Shown one piece after another: positions 44,401-56,132 of a stretch of DNA of 64,000 nt. Source of the DNA: Brachionus manjavacas (lineage: Eukaryota > Rotifera > Eurotatoria > Ploima > Brachionidae); NCBI GenBank assembly GCA_019054805.1, contig JAHQIY010000002.1, positions 7,440,001 to 7,504,000 on the forward strand, written 5' to 3'. The notes under the pieces were generated by a model, which saw nothing but the letters and a program-made list of their open reading frames with translations, did no database searches and was not told the origin of the DNA. Within the stretch, counting starts at the first letter, position 1, and each line of letters starts with the position of its first letter. The position numbers were made by a program, and so were the translations under genes.

Positions 44401-47400
44401 TTTTCTAAAATTCAAAAAGGTAAAATTTAATTTTAAATCCTATTCTTTAGATTTAGTGCTTGAATAAACTAAAGCGAAAATTATTTGCGTGAGATTTTTG
44501 AGACTGATTAATTTGATGATTAGCAAATTAGCTTTTAATTTTTGAAAAAAAGATCAAAAATATTGAATTTTATATAAATTCAATTGATGCATTTCGCTTT
44601 TGAATTTTGTAAGGTTTTGAGAAATTCAGCACAAAAGAACAGAACAAAATGTAAAAAAATAAAATAACTTTTTTGAAACTCTGCAAATTTAGCATTGATA
44701 TTTTTTGCTACTTAGAATGTTGCACTATGTTGCATTTGCAGAACTAAGTTCAGACCTTTAGAAAAAAAGTTTCATGAATACATTTTTTACCTTCAATTTA
44801 TCTTTTTTTTTTTCTCAATTTATTTTTGAATTGTTCAATTCATACTCAAAATTTATTTTTCTAAGAAAAAATGAGCAAATTCACTAATTAAAAAAATTAA
44901 AAAAAAATTGAGTCTATTTGACAAAATAAAATGGCAAGATTTTTATTTCATGAATTCATTTAATACCTTAAATTTATATGGTATTTTTTTAAGTAAATTG
45001 TATTTTTTTTGACATATCAAAAATACCTTTAATCTTTTCATTCACAGAGTAAAATATAATTTTAACTCAAAAAAATACCATATAAATTTAAGGTATTAAA
45101 TGAATTCATGAAATAAAAATCTTGCCATTTTATTTTGTCAAATAGACTCAATTTTTTTTTAATTTTTTTAATTAGTGAATTTGCTCATTAAATTGAAAAA
45201 TATTTGCTACAACTAATTGACATAAGTACTAAAAAAAAGAAAAAAGAATTTAATTTAAATCTAGAGTATGAATTGAAAAATTCAAAAATTTATTAAGAAA
45301 AAAAAATAAGTAAAAAGAATACCTGCTCGTGTACTCACGATTTTATAATTCCTCAATCAATTTTAATATTTGAAAAAAAATAAAGACTTTGAAAATCATA
45401 AATTGTTTAACTCGCAAAATAAGGATTAAAAATTTATTTTTAAATGCTTTTATTAATATAAGATAAATTCACAAACCTTACAAAATTTATTTATACTGTT
45501 ATCTCCCGGATTCTACGGAAATATCGAGGAAAAAATCGAAAAACATGTTAGAATCTTTTTACTAACTTAACTAAGTTAAAATTTATTAATTGAGTGTTAA
45601 AAAAATCCAAAAATTAAATTTTATTTTTTTCCTTTTTTTTTTACTTATCTTACTTATGTATTTAAAAAATCTTTTTGGTAAATTAAAATAATTCAATTCT
45701 TTTTTTCCTTTTAAAAAGGCTAAACACAGCATTAAATTAAAGCAAAAAAAGAAGAAATATTTCTTTATTTTTTAAAACTTTAATTTGTATTTTTTTTTAT
45801 TTAAAGACAAATGTGCATTTATTTAACTTGGCTGGTCAAAGTACAGGATTCAACATGAGCTTGTCAGTGTCCTATGATCAGGAAAAAGACGTATTTATAC
45901 ATTCAAAAAATTAATTTTAAATTATTTTAAAATATTTTTTTAAAAAGAAATTTGTCCCATCTTCTATACTGAAGCAAATTTTTTACTCAAACATAGACCG
46001 AATTAAATCGTTGCTAAAAGTAAAAAAAATTCTCATCTATGAAGACAAATCATGTTCAATAGAGCCTTGTTTAAACTACCAAAAATGCCAAACTGTTTCC
46101 AAATTCAGCTCAGCTGATTCTAATTATCAATCTTCTTCTCGAATACAATTTCGATCAGTAAGAATTAGCCACGATTTTAGCTGTTCTTGTCCACTGGGCT
46201 TTACTGGAAATATATCTGTAATGTGCGACACAGAGATAAATCTATGCTATTCAAATCCGTGTGGACAAAATGGCATTTGTATCAGCACAGAGTCAAGCTA
46301 TGTGTGCACATGCGATCCGGGCTATACCGGTCGTACTTGTGAAATAAATATCAAAAATTCCAAATGTTCCCATCTGTCACCATTTGGATCCGGCTCATTT
46401 ATGAATTCGGCTTTGTGTAAAGGAAGTTCTGTGTGCAAAAATTTAATTTTGGGTGGATTTGTGTGCGATGAGTGCAGCGATAATGACGAACCATCAGCAA
46501 GTAAATACTACACTCATTTGTGTGAGGTAAGAGCGGTTAATTTTCCGGAAAATTCCGGAGCCTATATTGTCCTAGTGGGACTTGAGAACAGAATTAGATT
46601 TAAGCTTAAATTAACTTTTTCGACCATTCATTCAAACGGGGTCCTGTTCTACAATGGGCGCCTGGAAGACGACCTCGATTTTGTCTCGTTGGTCATAGAC
46701 AATGATTTTTTGACTTTTAAATTTTCGCTGGGTGACTCAGTCAACGAGGTGAGGATTACTGAAGTGAGTGTGTCAGATGCCAAATGGCGAACAGTGACCA
46801 TCGAATACAAGTCGCGCTCTGTTTATCTGTCTCTGGACAACGACAACTTGGAAAACGTTGACTCGTGCGAACTAGCCTTGAACACCAGCAAGAGCCATTC
46901 GCCATGCATCCGAAAGGTCCACGTGTACAATTTGCCAGCTAAATGCCAAAGTCAGATAGAGTCGTGTTCGAGGTTTTTTGACCTAAACGGTCCTTTGATA
47001 ATTGGTCAAGAGGCATCAAAAAAAAACTCCTTCCAAGGCTGTATCAGCGATGTGTACATCAATGATAGGCTAGTTGACCTGCAGCACGATTCTTTGCTCA
47101 GCTATGGCACCAAACATGGTTGTTCGCCAAAGAAAAATATATGTCACTTGGATAGAACAAAATTTGGCTCACAATGCTCAAAATGTGCTCACATTTGGTC
47201 AAGCTCGGTCAAGTGTGACTGCCTAAGTGGAGATTTTGACGGACACAGATGCACTCAGAAGAAATTAGCAGAACCAGTGTTGACCACCCAAACAAACAGT
47301 TATCTTTTGTTCCAAGAAAAAGTGCTCGAAAGCGAAAAATCAGTGGACATATCAATGGACTTGAGGCTCAAGCAAACAAATGACATGTCTAATCAAACAA

Positions 47401-50400
47401 TAGTCTATGTCAAGTTTAGCGATAATTTGGTGTTTAATGAATTTTTTGTTTACTACGATCCGGTGCCAAAGTCGCTCATTCTAATATCCCAGAACATTCG
47501 CAGTCACATCAGACTTGAAATAAACAAAAATGAGCTCTTTGGTCACCAATATTGGTCGAGTATTTTGCTCAGCTTTAGCAGCGATGGTCACGTCACTTTA
47601 GTTTTGGACAAAATATTCAAAAAAACTCACCAAAGCAGACAAATAAAAAATTTATTTGAACAAAAATTTAATTACAGATGGTCAATCGGGGCCTACAAGA
47701 CTCCGTCGCTGTATCCGTCGACTGGAGTTTTTACATGCATCAAGAACATTCGCTTGAATGAAGAGGCAGTGTCGCCATATGAAGCATTCAATGTGTCCAA
47801 AGGGTGCCACGTGACCCAAACATGTGACAAATTGGCCGAGACGGTTTACTTCGGCAACAGCACATGTTTGGACTCGTGTCCGGCATCGGCGTGCCACAAC
47901 TCGGGCAATTGCACCATTGTGGACAATGAGTACGAGTGCACTTGTCCCCAAGGCTTCAAGGGCAAGTACTGTCAATTTAAAAAGCAAAAGATCACTGTCG
48001 CCAACTACACATGTCCGGCTAGGTGGTGGGGCATTGAGCCGGGCATCTGTGGACCGTGTGCCTGTGACGAGTCAAAAAATTTCTCACCAGATTGTGACAA
48101 AAAGTCAGGCAAATGTGAATGCAAGCCTAAATTTTACAAGAGACTTGACAGAGTGTCCGGCAAGGAAGAGTGTGTACCATGCGACTGCCATCTAGATGGT
48201 TCGACTAGCCTGGAATGCGAAGCGTTCACTGGTCAGTGTAAATGTTTGCCTGGTGCTGGAATTACTGGCAGAAAGTGCGACAGATGTGTGTCACCATTTG
48301 CTGAGTTGACCCTTAAAGGAAACGAGTGCAGACAAATAATGAGCGACAAGTGTCCCAGAGCCTATGCGTTCAATTCATGGTGGCCAAGAACAGAATTCAA
48401 CAAAATAGCCAATAGCTCCTGTCCCAAGGGCTCAATTGGAACTGCGTATCGCTCATGCACGCCCGCTGGATGGATGTCTAGCATAGACCTGAGCGAGTGC
48501 AGGTCACTGAACCTAGACTCCCTGAATAGCCTAGACTCTGTTACCAACTCTTATCAAGCTTTTAAGCTGGTCGAAGAGCTGAACACAATTTGTGCCAAGT
48601 CACAGGCTGACGATGACACTGATTTGACAGCTTTGGAAAATTCCAATCTTTTGTCAACTGGACTCGATAGCTTGTACGCGCTGGACTTGCTAGCGATCCG
48701 CAATGCGACCAAATTAATACTCGACTACGAAATAAGCAATACAGCGCTTTTTATACAAGACAAATTTTTTATTAACAAAATATTTTATATAATTGACCAG
48801 ATATTGAGCAAAAAGTATGAGCTGAAGATCAACCAGTTTAATTACAAGACAAGTAATGAGTTTGGCCAGTGGAGTGATCTTTTGGTGCGGATTAGTGAGT
48901 TTATTTCTGTGCTGGTAAAAAATGGACATGAATACGCGTTGAGTGAAAAATTGATGCTGAACTACGAAAATTTAGAGTTTGGTCAAAATGTGAATTCCAA
49001 GTCTGGCACTGGATTCGAGCTGCAACCTGGCGTCAAATTTGCCTTTAGTTCAATGAATGTAGCCTCGTACAACTTGCCCATTCATCTAAGTCTCAAGCAT
49101 GGCTCTGTGTCCACGTCAACCTATCGAGTCGTTTCCAATGTTTACATCCTAGGCACAGACAGACAATTTAAAGGATTTAAAGTTGAATTTTTGCTTAGCA
49201 ATAATTACGATGTGGTCTACGACCCGCTCACAAATCACTTGTCCTATAATAATCTTAGAAATTCTAAAATAGATTATATATGTGTACAGTTGAATGGGAA
49301 GTATGGCATATGGTCAAGTTTGGGTGCCAAATTTGTGTCATACAAGCCCGATTCAAATATTGTCACATGTCAGTTTGAAAACAATGACGGGATATTTGCT
49401 GTGATCACACCAGTTGGCACTTTTGTCCGCGACAAAAATAGCATTCTCAATTTTACCATTGGTTTCAGTATTCTAGTCGGTTTATCACTCATAGTTCTTT
49501 CAATTTCAATGATACTTATCATACTGATTAAAGTAAGTGGATCAATAATTTTTTTCCAGACACAAGTCGATGACTTTATTTGACTTAAAAACTTGGGTCC
49601 CCAAAAAAAATCTGATCTTTTTTTATGATAAAAAGCAAAGGGGAACCCTGAGTAGCTTTCGATGATCTGTGTTTAAAATTTAAAATTTGCAAATTAAATA
49701 TAAAAAAAAATTAAACAAAAAAAATATTTTTATACACGATGATTAATTTGTTTTATTTCAAATAAAATGATGACCGGTTTCGTAGACCTATGTCTCTTCT
49801 CCAGGCTAAAATATAAAATATTAAAAAAATTAAAATATTAATATAATAATGTTATCAGGTGATAACATAATAAGTTAATTTGGTACCATACCGGTTATGT
49901 TAACATCATTTTATAAGCGTTTTATGTTATTAAAGATGATAACAAAAATTAACCTTTTATAGCATTTCTATTATTTATGTAAATTTTTTTTTAACTTTTG
50001 ATCTGCTGTGAACTGTGGTTCTATTATGAGAACAAATCTTGTTCTCGGGTTTAGTAATATTTTGTTCACCAAACCTAGGATTAGGTGAACTTTTTTTAAA
50101 TTAGGTGAACTATTTCTAGATTAAGTGAACTAATTAGTATTAATAATTAAAATCAAATTTATTTTCGATACAATCAAAGTTTTTAATAGTAAATAATATT
50201 TTAAAGTTATAATAATAAATTCAAATTAATTTTTATGAGACCTCGAAAAATGTAGTTTTAAACCCCTCATACCTTCAAAATAGCCTCCACAGATTTTACA
50301 TTTTGTCATTTGGGTTTTTTTATGCTTAAAACTTGCTCAACTTTATCGATTGATTCTTGAGGAATCGATGGTTTCTCTTCTACTAACTCTTTCTTTGAGG

Positions 50401-53082
50401 AATAACTGATATTCCTCAGAATCAAAAATTTCTTTTTTTGACATAGCAATTTTAAATTCTATTTTTTTTTTAATTTTGCTTTTTATAAATTCAAAAGTTC
50501 ACCTAATCCTAGGTTTGGTGAACAAAATATATTTTGTTCACTAAACCCGAGAACAAGATTTGTTCTCATAATAGGTGAACCACAGTTCACCTAACCGACT
50601 AGATCCTTGATCTTTTTGTTAAAATAGTTATGGGAATTTTTAAAATATTTTAGAGGAATTTTTTTAAATTGAAATCGTTAATTATGACTCAACAAAATTG
50701 AAAAATATAAAACTTATTATTAGATTGTAACTTAATTATTATTTTTTAAAATGGAAGGCTTAACAAATGTCTCGCAAATATAAAAAAAAAATTTTAAAAT
50801 TAATATTCTGATAATTTAGAATATGTTTTGTTTAAAGATTCACAAAAACTTTTTTGAAAAATTCTCTTTTTTATATAATATTAAAATTGTCAAGATAATA
50901 GCATAATTTAGTAAATGATAACATCTTTTTTAGTTATATTTTTAATATCTTTTTGATAACATAAAACGCTGATAACAGGATGTTAACATAACCGGTATGG
51001 TACCAAATGATAACATATATTATGTTATCACCTGATAACACTATCAACTAGACCCAAATTTTGCCATGTTTAATTTTCAAAATTCATTTCCTTATAGTAT
51101 CAAAAATATACTTATACTTTTATCAATCAATATTTAATGAAATATCTTCTGATATTAATTTTCTTCTTAAATTTTAAAAAATAAAATTTTTGTTCATTTT
51201 TAAAAAAAATTATCATTGGGCTAAATAAAGAAATGAAAAATTAATTTAATAAATTAAGTTTATTTTTTTGCTATCAAAAAAACATTCAATTTTTTTTCAA
51301 ATTGAAAATTCCAAACTGAGCGCCTTACTGACAAGAAGTAACATAAATAATTGTAAATAAGATAGATCAAATTAACTATTTAGTTTTATTTTATTTTTAG
51401 CAATTTCGAAAAGGAATTAAAGATTTTTTGATTAGTTTTTTAATCAGGTTCTTTTATTAAAAAAAATGATTTTTTTAAAAAATTTCGATACCTCAATTTG
51501 AATTAAAATTAAAATTTTAATTAATCAATTTTAATTTTTAAAAGAAAACACGTCGCCCACTGAAAGTCGTTCAGCTGAACTTGTGCTTAAATATTTATCT
51601 AAATCAGCTTATATTTATAATCGGTGTCAATTCAAATGAATCACAAGTACTGTGCAAGTTGGTATCTATATTGGAGCACTATTTTAACTTGAGCACATTC
51701 TTCTGGACATTCTTAATTAGCCTACATTTATACCGGATGGTCAGCGAACTGCGCGACGTCAACAAAATAGGGGTTTCAACACCCGTTTTTTACTATTTGA
51801 TCGGCTACATAGCGCCTTTAATTATGGTCAGTCTTTCTCTGGGAATCAAAAATGACATCTACACAAATTATCAGGCTACAGTTAACTTTTTAAATTATCC
51901 CAAGTATAAATTGGACATCTCGTCGGTCTATTGCTGGCTGAATATAAACAATTATAATGAAATTTTTTTCATATTCATCCTCCCAATCGGCACATTGACT
52001 GTTTTGGTCCTGCTTCTATCCATGCTCAGCTACAAAGAAAGCAAAAAGAACACATTTAACCAAACCGATTTGAATCTAGTTAACCAAAATGTTTTGAGTG
52101 TAATTGTATTCTTGCCATTTAATTGTTTGATGACACTTTTTCTCTTCCTATTTCTCAACTCTTCACTCACTTCACAAGTCGGCTCGGCAATGGTCTATCA
52201 GCACCTATTCGCAGTCTGCTCGTTGGTTTTCTCCGTGGTCATTTTTGCATCATTCTTTTTGCTAGACAACGAAAATCGCGAGTACCTAGTTAACTTAATG
52301 GCCAACAAACTGGACAATTGTAAAAAAATTGCCACTAATGAAGCTAGTTTAAAGTGTGACAAAAATTTTATGGAAAAAATAGAGGTGGTCAATGTGAACA
52401 GCGTGAATGCAAAGTACATGGCTTATAGGGATTTTAACACACAATCATTTTCGACTACCTCGACTAGCGAGAACACGGACAACTCTCAGATATCCGAGTA
52501 TGTCAAGCACATGTTCATGGGAAATCAAAATGGATATTTTCCCAATTTAATAAACACAACAAATACAGATACCACTGAGAGTGAGTACAACTATAATTAT
52601 GATTTGAATAAGCTCAATGGAATAAATAACACGCAAAGCATCCAAGAGTGTGATGTGGTCGATGTGGGCAAGGTGCTTAAGGCGAAGAACCCCAGCATTC
52701 AAAATATGATTGGTGACAGCTACCGATGCAAGTCTCCGTTTACTCAAAACGGAAATTATGTCTATTCTCCGACCAGGTTTAACCAGGATGTAATGACTGG
52801 AATGAATACTTTGCCCAAAGTGAATAAACCAATGCAGATAAGTCCGCAGTATTCCGAAAACATGTCCGTAGACTCAAAAAATTCTCTGGTTCATATTAAT
52901 CCGGACGGCACCATAGAAAGAAAATACTACAAAAAGGCGAATATAGCCAGTGTGGCTAGTATAAAAATTAATACCAGTGTTAACATGGACCCTAATTTGA
53001 ATCATGATGAGTAAGATTAAATATTTAATTTAAAAAAAATTAATAATTTTTTCTTTTTTTTAGTAATGAAACTAGAGTGTGA
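41409..53082 (+). CDS. CELSR: Flamingo/CELSR-type adhesion GPCR (protocadherin with EGF, laminin-G and 7TM)
   Basis: Seven exons join in phase to 2,681 residues: 41409-43999, 44054-44178, 44244-44419, 45807-45890, 45948-49532, 51545-53010 and 53064-53082. The start is the ATG before the signal peptide MNVLIVFYLFLNEYLVCG. About nine cadherin repeats (to about 960) are followed by the CELSR-type EGF with its long insert (CSIEPCLNYQKC, from about 1026), EGF repeats (LCYSNPCGQNGIC), laminin-G 1 (about 1185-1356), EGF-like, laminin-G 2 (about 1436-1615), EGF (CHNSGNC), laminin-type EGF (CPARWWG, about 1680-1785), HormR (NSWWPRTEF), GAIN/GPS, and seven membrane spans from about 2157 (FFWTFLISLHLYRMVSELRD). 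The family acts in planar cell polarity and neurite patterning by homophilic adhesion. The GPS and many calcium motifs are degenerate; the last exon encodes six residues ending ETRV. Confidence 0.93.
44872..45187. repeat. Perfect 119-bp inverted repeat in a CELSR intron
   Basis: Arms 44872-44990 and 45069-45187 are exact reverse complements wherever I compared them, including the A/T runs, with a 78-bp spacer. The arm starts TGAGCAAATTCACTAATT. Further out, CAATTCATACTC (44836-44847) and GAGTATGAATTG also face each other at about 45265, so the original palindrome was longer. It is in the 1.39-kb intron between exons 3 and 4 (44420-45806). No target duplication is evident. Confidence 0.88.
49768..49806 (-). 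ncRNA. Degenerate hammerhead-ribozyme-like motif
   Basis: The minus strand reads CCTGGAGAAG, a small stem AGAC-ATAG-GTCT, ACGAAAC, then CGGTC. This parallels the hammerhead order CUGAUGA, stem II, GAAAC, very short stem III, GUC. The CUGAUGA box is altered to CTGGAGA, and flanking stem I pairing is not evident, so it is probably inactive if it derives from a ribozyme-bearing retroelement. Confidence 0.25.
49847..51053. mobile_element. Outer inverted-repeat element built of TGTTATC words
   Basis: The left end has ATGTTATCAGGTGATAACAT, GGTACCATACCGGTTATGTT, AACATC and GCGTTTTATGTTAT. The right end has ATAACATAAAACGC, GATGTTAACATAACCGGTAT, GGTACCAAATGATAACATAT and GTTATCACCTGATAACA, the same sequence inverted over more than 70 bp. 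The right terminus continues to CTATCAACTAGACCC, that is GGGTCTAGTTGATAG read inward; the left copy lacks this last piece. About 1.2 kb, with a different element inserted in its middle. Confidence 0.75.
49993..50607 (-). mobile_element. Inner element with GTTCAC-word inverted repeats and a zinc-finger relic
   Basis: Left arm: GTGAACTGTGGTTC, TATTATGAGAACAAATCTTG, GTTCTCGGGTTTAGT, TTTGTTCACCAAACCTAGGA and TTAGGTGAAC. Right arm (50505-50600): the inverted complement of all of these, nearly perfect over about 95 bp. The right terminus CTAACCGACTAGATCC resembles the CATAACCGGGTAGACCC end of the 10.6-kb element. Between the arms the minus strand encodes MTKCKICGGYFEGMRGLKLH then FSRSHKN-stop (about 50310-50230), the same C2H2 ending as at 10.3 kb. 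It is nested inside the TGTTATC element. Confidence 0.8.
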
Positions 53083-53791
53083 CGTATTTGGCTTGTTTTT
53101 TTGTAATTCATGTGTAAATTGATAATTTGTAAATTAAATGTGTCCTGTTTAAGAATTTTATAAAGTTCTTAATTTAATTTATATTGTTTTTATGTAATTA
53201 AAATTTTGTTTTTTTAAAGTCTATTTTTTTAATCAATATTGAATTCAATTAATATTTAAGTATAAAGATTTTTTGCTAATTATTTAACATTATATTCATT
53301 TTACGTATAATAAAAAATTTAATTTATAATTTTTTTTTCGTTTAATGCATGAAATTTTACCAAAAAAATAACAATTATTTAGATTTTTGAAATAAATGCT
53401 ACTTAACAAAAAAAAGCTATTTGGCTAAATTAAATTAAATAACTTTTATCAGTAAAATCGTTCCAAAATGCTTAAAAACAAAAAAAAATTGTGTTTTTTG
53501 ATAAAAAAAAAGAAAAAGTGCATCATTTTTTTAAATTTTGAGAAAATAAAAAAAAATTTTACCATTTAATACCCTTATGAAATACACCAAAGAAAAAGAA
53601 ATGTAAGACCTTAGTTTTTTTCCGAATTTAGAAATATAGCTCACATGTTTTGCCAAAAAATCAATTTAATGAGTCAACCTCGTTTTGTGATCATCACTGA
53701 TCAAATTTTTGGTCGTTTTGGTTTTCAAAATTTATTGATCAAAAGTAAAAATATAAAATAAAAAAATTAGTTTGATCATTTTTTTAAAACA
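53083..53791. other. 3' flank of CELSR
   Basis: AT-rich 3' UTR and intergenic DNA; no frame seen. Confidence 0.5.
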
Positions 53792-53959
53792 TACAGTGGT
53801 TTATAAAAAGCCCAGAATTTGTAAAATTACGTTATTTTACATAATATTAGTCGGTAGGGATATGTAATTACGTAAGCTAATATTAAAATTCGTAAATTTT
53901 AATCAAAATTTAAGTAGAGATGCATAAATTTAGATTTTAAAAAATATTTTGGTGAATGA

Positions 53960-54072
53960 AAAAGCTGTCAGAATTGGTCCTTAAGAACTGTTTCACCTTG
54001 ATAACCTTCCTTTGACAAACAAATTTTTACGTCACCATTTTGGTGGCAAATGAAATAAATAATAATAATAAT
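53960..54072 (+). repeat. Possible retrotransposon 3' end with (AAT)n tail
   Basis: A short non-AT-rich tract (AGAACTGTTTCACCTTGATA) leads to a hairpin CACCATTTTGGTG and then AAATGAAATAAATAATAATA, a pattern like LINE 3' termini ending in a simple repeat. It differs from the GAAGGAGCYTAAG family. Confidence 0.4.
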
Positions 54073-54603
54073 ATTCATTTAAATGGCTATTTAAATAGGT
54101 AAATCTCTTTTAACAAGTTCATTCAGTTGGCAATTGGTTTTATGCATGGATGGTCGTTTGATTGCGATCTATCCATCAAATATTAATTTATAAAGTTTAG
54201 TTAAAAACCAACTTTTTACCTTGATTTGTAAACGATTTCCTATAAATGAGCTGAGAAATCGAAGGAAATTAAAATCAGAGACGAAATCAAATAAGATATT
54301 AATGCTGAGTTAGAACATTAACAATCTGGAAAATAACGACTTTTGATCATTTTTTTAAGTCATTTAATAAATGGTGCCTTTAAAAGAGAATTGTCAAGTA
54401 TGGAAAAAAGGCTAAATGCGCTTATCCTTGTTTTCCAAAATAGTAAATGGAAAAAAAGAGTAAATTGAAACAAGGATAGATTGGTCTGACATTTCTAATT
54501 TACTTTATACAAATTTTGAAAATGAATTCCCCAAAATTTTTTTTTACCATCTAAAATAATAAATATAAAAAATATTTAATAATAATCCTTGTACAATTTT
54601 TTC

Positions 54604-54949
54604 GGGTCCTACTAAAACACTGACCCCCATTTTTTTTTGCAAAGCAAAAATATTTTCAAAAGTTTTAATATATCATTTAGTTTGAATTTTTCTCTATTTT
54701 TTGAAATTGATTTACTTTTTCTCCAAAATTTTTATTTTTTGTGAAAATTGAATATTTTTATATTTTTAAAAACCTGACCCGCAATTTTATACGATTGACC
54801 CCTAACTGATCCCCTAACTGATTGAAGAGAATTTAACGAGCTTTCTAAAAATGTGCCTATTCAATTTTCAAAAAATAGAGAAAAATTCAAACTAAATGAT
54901 ATTTTAGAAATTTTTGAAAAAATTGGGGGTCAGTGATTTAGTAGGACCC
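54604..54949. mobile_element. 346-bp MITE with about 100-bp inverted repeats and 8-bp target duplication
   Basis: Left end GGGTCCTACTAAAACACTGA followed by CCCCCATTTTT and, later, ATCATTTAGTTTGAATTTTT and CTCTATTTTTTGAAA. The right end is the inverted copy (CAAAAAATAGAG, AAAAATTCAAACTAAATGAT, GGGGGTCAGTGATTTAGTAG, GACCC). The direct repeat ATTTTTTC flanks it on both sides (54596-54603 and 54950-54957). An 8-bp duplication fits hAT, Merlin or P-type elements. No coding capacity. Confidence 0.8.
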
Positions 54950-55243
54950 ATTTTTTCGGGGGATCTCTACAAAAATCAAAAATTGAGTTTAATTTTTTTT
55001 AAAATAAATTCCATACAATGACAACTCAACCTTCCCCGGAAAAAAAATTGATGAAAATTTATGCTTTAACTCCCAAATTGATTTTATTTGATCGAGGTGT
55101 CAAGATAGGATAAATATTATAACTAATTTTCAAAATTTAAAGTAACCGCAAATTTTATCATTTTGGTCAATTTATTTAATAATTATAATAAATGGGTATT
55201 TGTAAACCTGATGATCAATGATCATCAAATTTTCAGTTTTTGA

Positions 55244-55530
55244 GTCCGTATAGCCGGATGGTTTGCTTGTTAGTCATGCAAGCAGAGGATCGAGGGTTCA
55301 AAACCCGCTGAGGGTGAAAAAATCTTCAAAACGTCTCAGCAATACGGGGCGAATGTTTAAACCTCTTTCATCATAAAAATAGGGGGACCAGTTTCGACTG
55401 GGTAATAATTGCGATGAAGATGATCAGCTCGATGCAATAAACTATGTGTCAGATCAGAGCCGTTGCTCAAAAAGGTACTCGAAAAGAGACGAGCGCCTCC
55501 ACATTATTCGCTAGGATAGAAAAGAGACAA
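55244..55530 (+). mobile_element. tRNA-derived SINE, copy 2
   Basis: Starts GTCCGTATAGCCGGATGG (A-box-like), continues TTGTTAGTCATGCAAGCAGA and GAGGGTTCAAAACCC (B box, about 55292-55306), then the body GGGTAATAATTGCGATGA, GATGATCAGCTCGATG, GTGTCAGATCAGAGCCG, TTGCTCAAAAAGG and ends near AAGAGACAATTATTT. Collinear with copy 1 at 15.4 kb. The anticodon-like loop lacks the U33 expected in a working tRNA, so it is not a tRNA gene. Confidence 0.85.
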
Positions 55531-56132
55531 TTATTTATCAATTTTTGCGACTGAAATTCCATGTAAGTCACCTAAGTCAGTAAAATTGTTATCCCTTTTT
55601 AAATTTTAATCAATTAAATATTCCAGTTTTGTGTAACATTATTTAACCTAGCTTTGCAATTCCTGATTTTTTTTAATGAACAATGACGAAAGGTAATAGT
55701 TTCATGACTCAGAGTTATAAAAAATAAACTTATTAACAAAAAAAATTCAAACAAACCCTGGGATAATCAAAAACTGTTTAATAAATAAGAGAAATAAAAG
55801 AAATAAATATTCTTCATAAAATAGTTTTAATAATAATATTTTTCTCACAAAATTTTCTCACAATTTTTAACCTTTTAAAAACCGAAAATATTCAGTTAAA
55901 TTTGAAATAAAGAATTTAAAAAAATATTGTGAAAAATTAAAAAAAAAATTGTATTTTTCAAATACTCAATTATCCTATTAGGATTTGAGCCTATAAGGTT
56001 CTCAAAAATGGATCTGGGTACATTTTAAAGGATATTTTGGATATTTTTCTTTCAACTTTTTAAATATTCAATGAAAATCTTAGCTGCTAGTTAACTATGG
56101 TAACAAATAAATATTTTGCTTCAGGAATAACT

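Larger units (their letters stand above)
49533..51544 (+). other. CELSR intron between TM1 and TM2, filled by nested repeats
   Basis: A 2.0-kb intron (donor AAA/GTAAGT, acceptor TTTTTAAAAG). It contains a hammerhead-like relic at about 49770-49806 and two nested inverted-repeat elements. The rest is AT-rich. Confidence 0.8.

Noticed and set aside
54420..54482. Inverted TATCCTTGTTT / AAACAAGGATA pair as a MITE
   Set aside because: Only 11-bp arms, no target duplication, no second copy.
55244..55320. Functional tRNA gene
   Set aside because: Boxes A and B are present, but the cloverleaf is imperfect, U33 is missing and the unit continues into a SINE body shared with a second copy.
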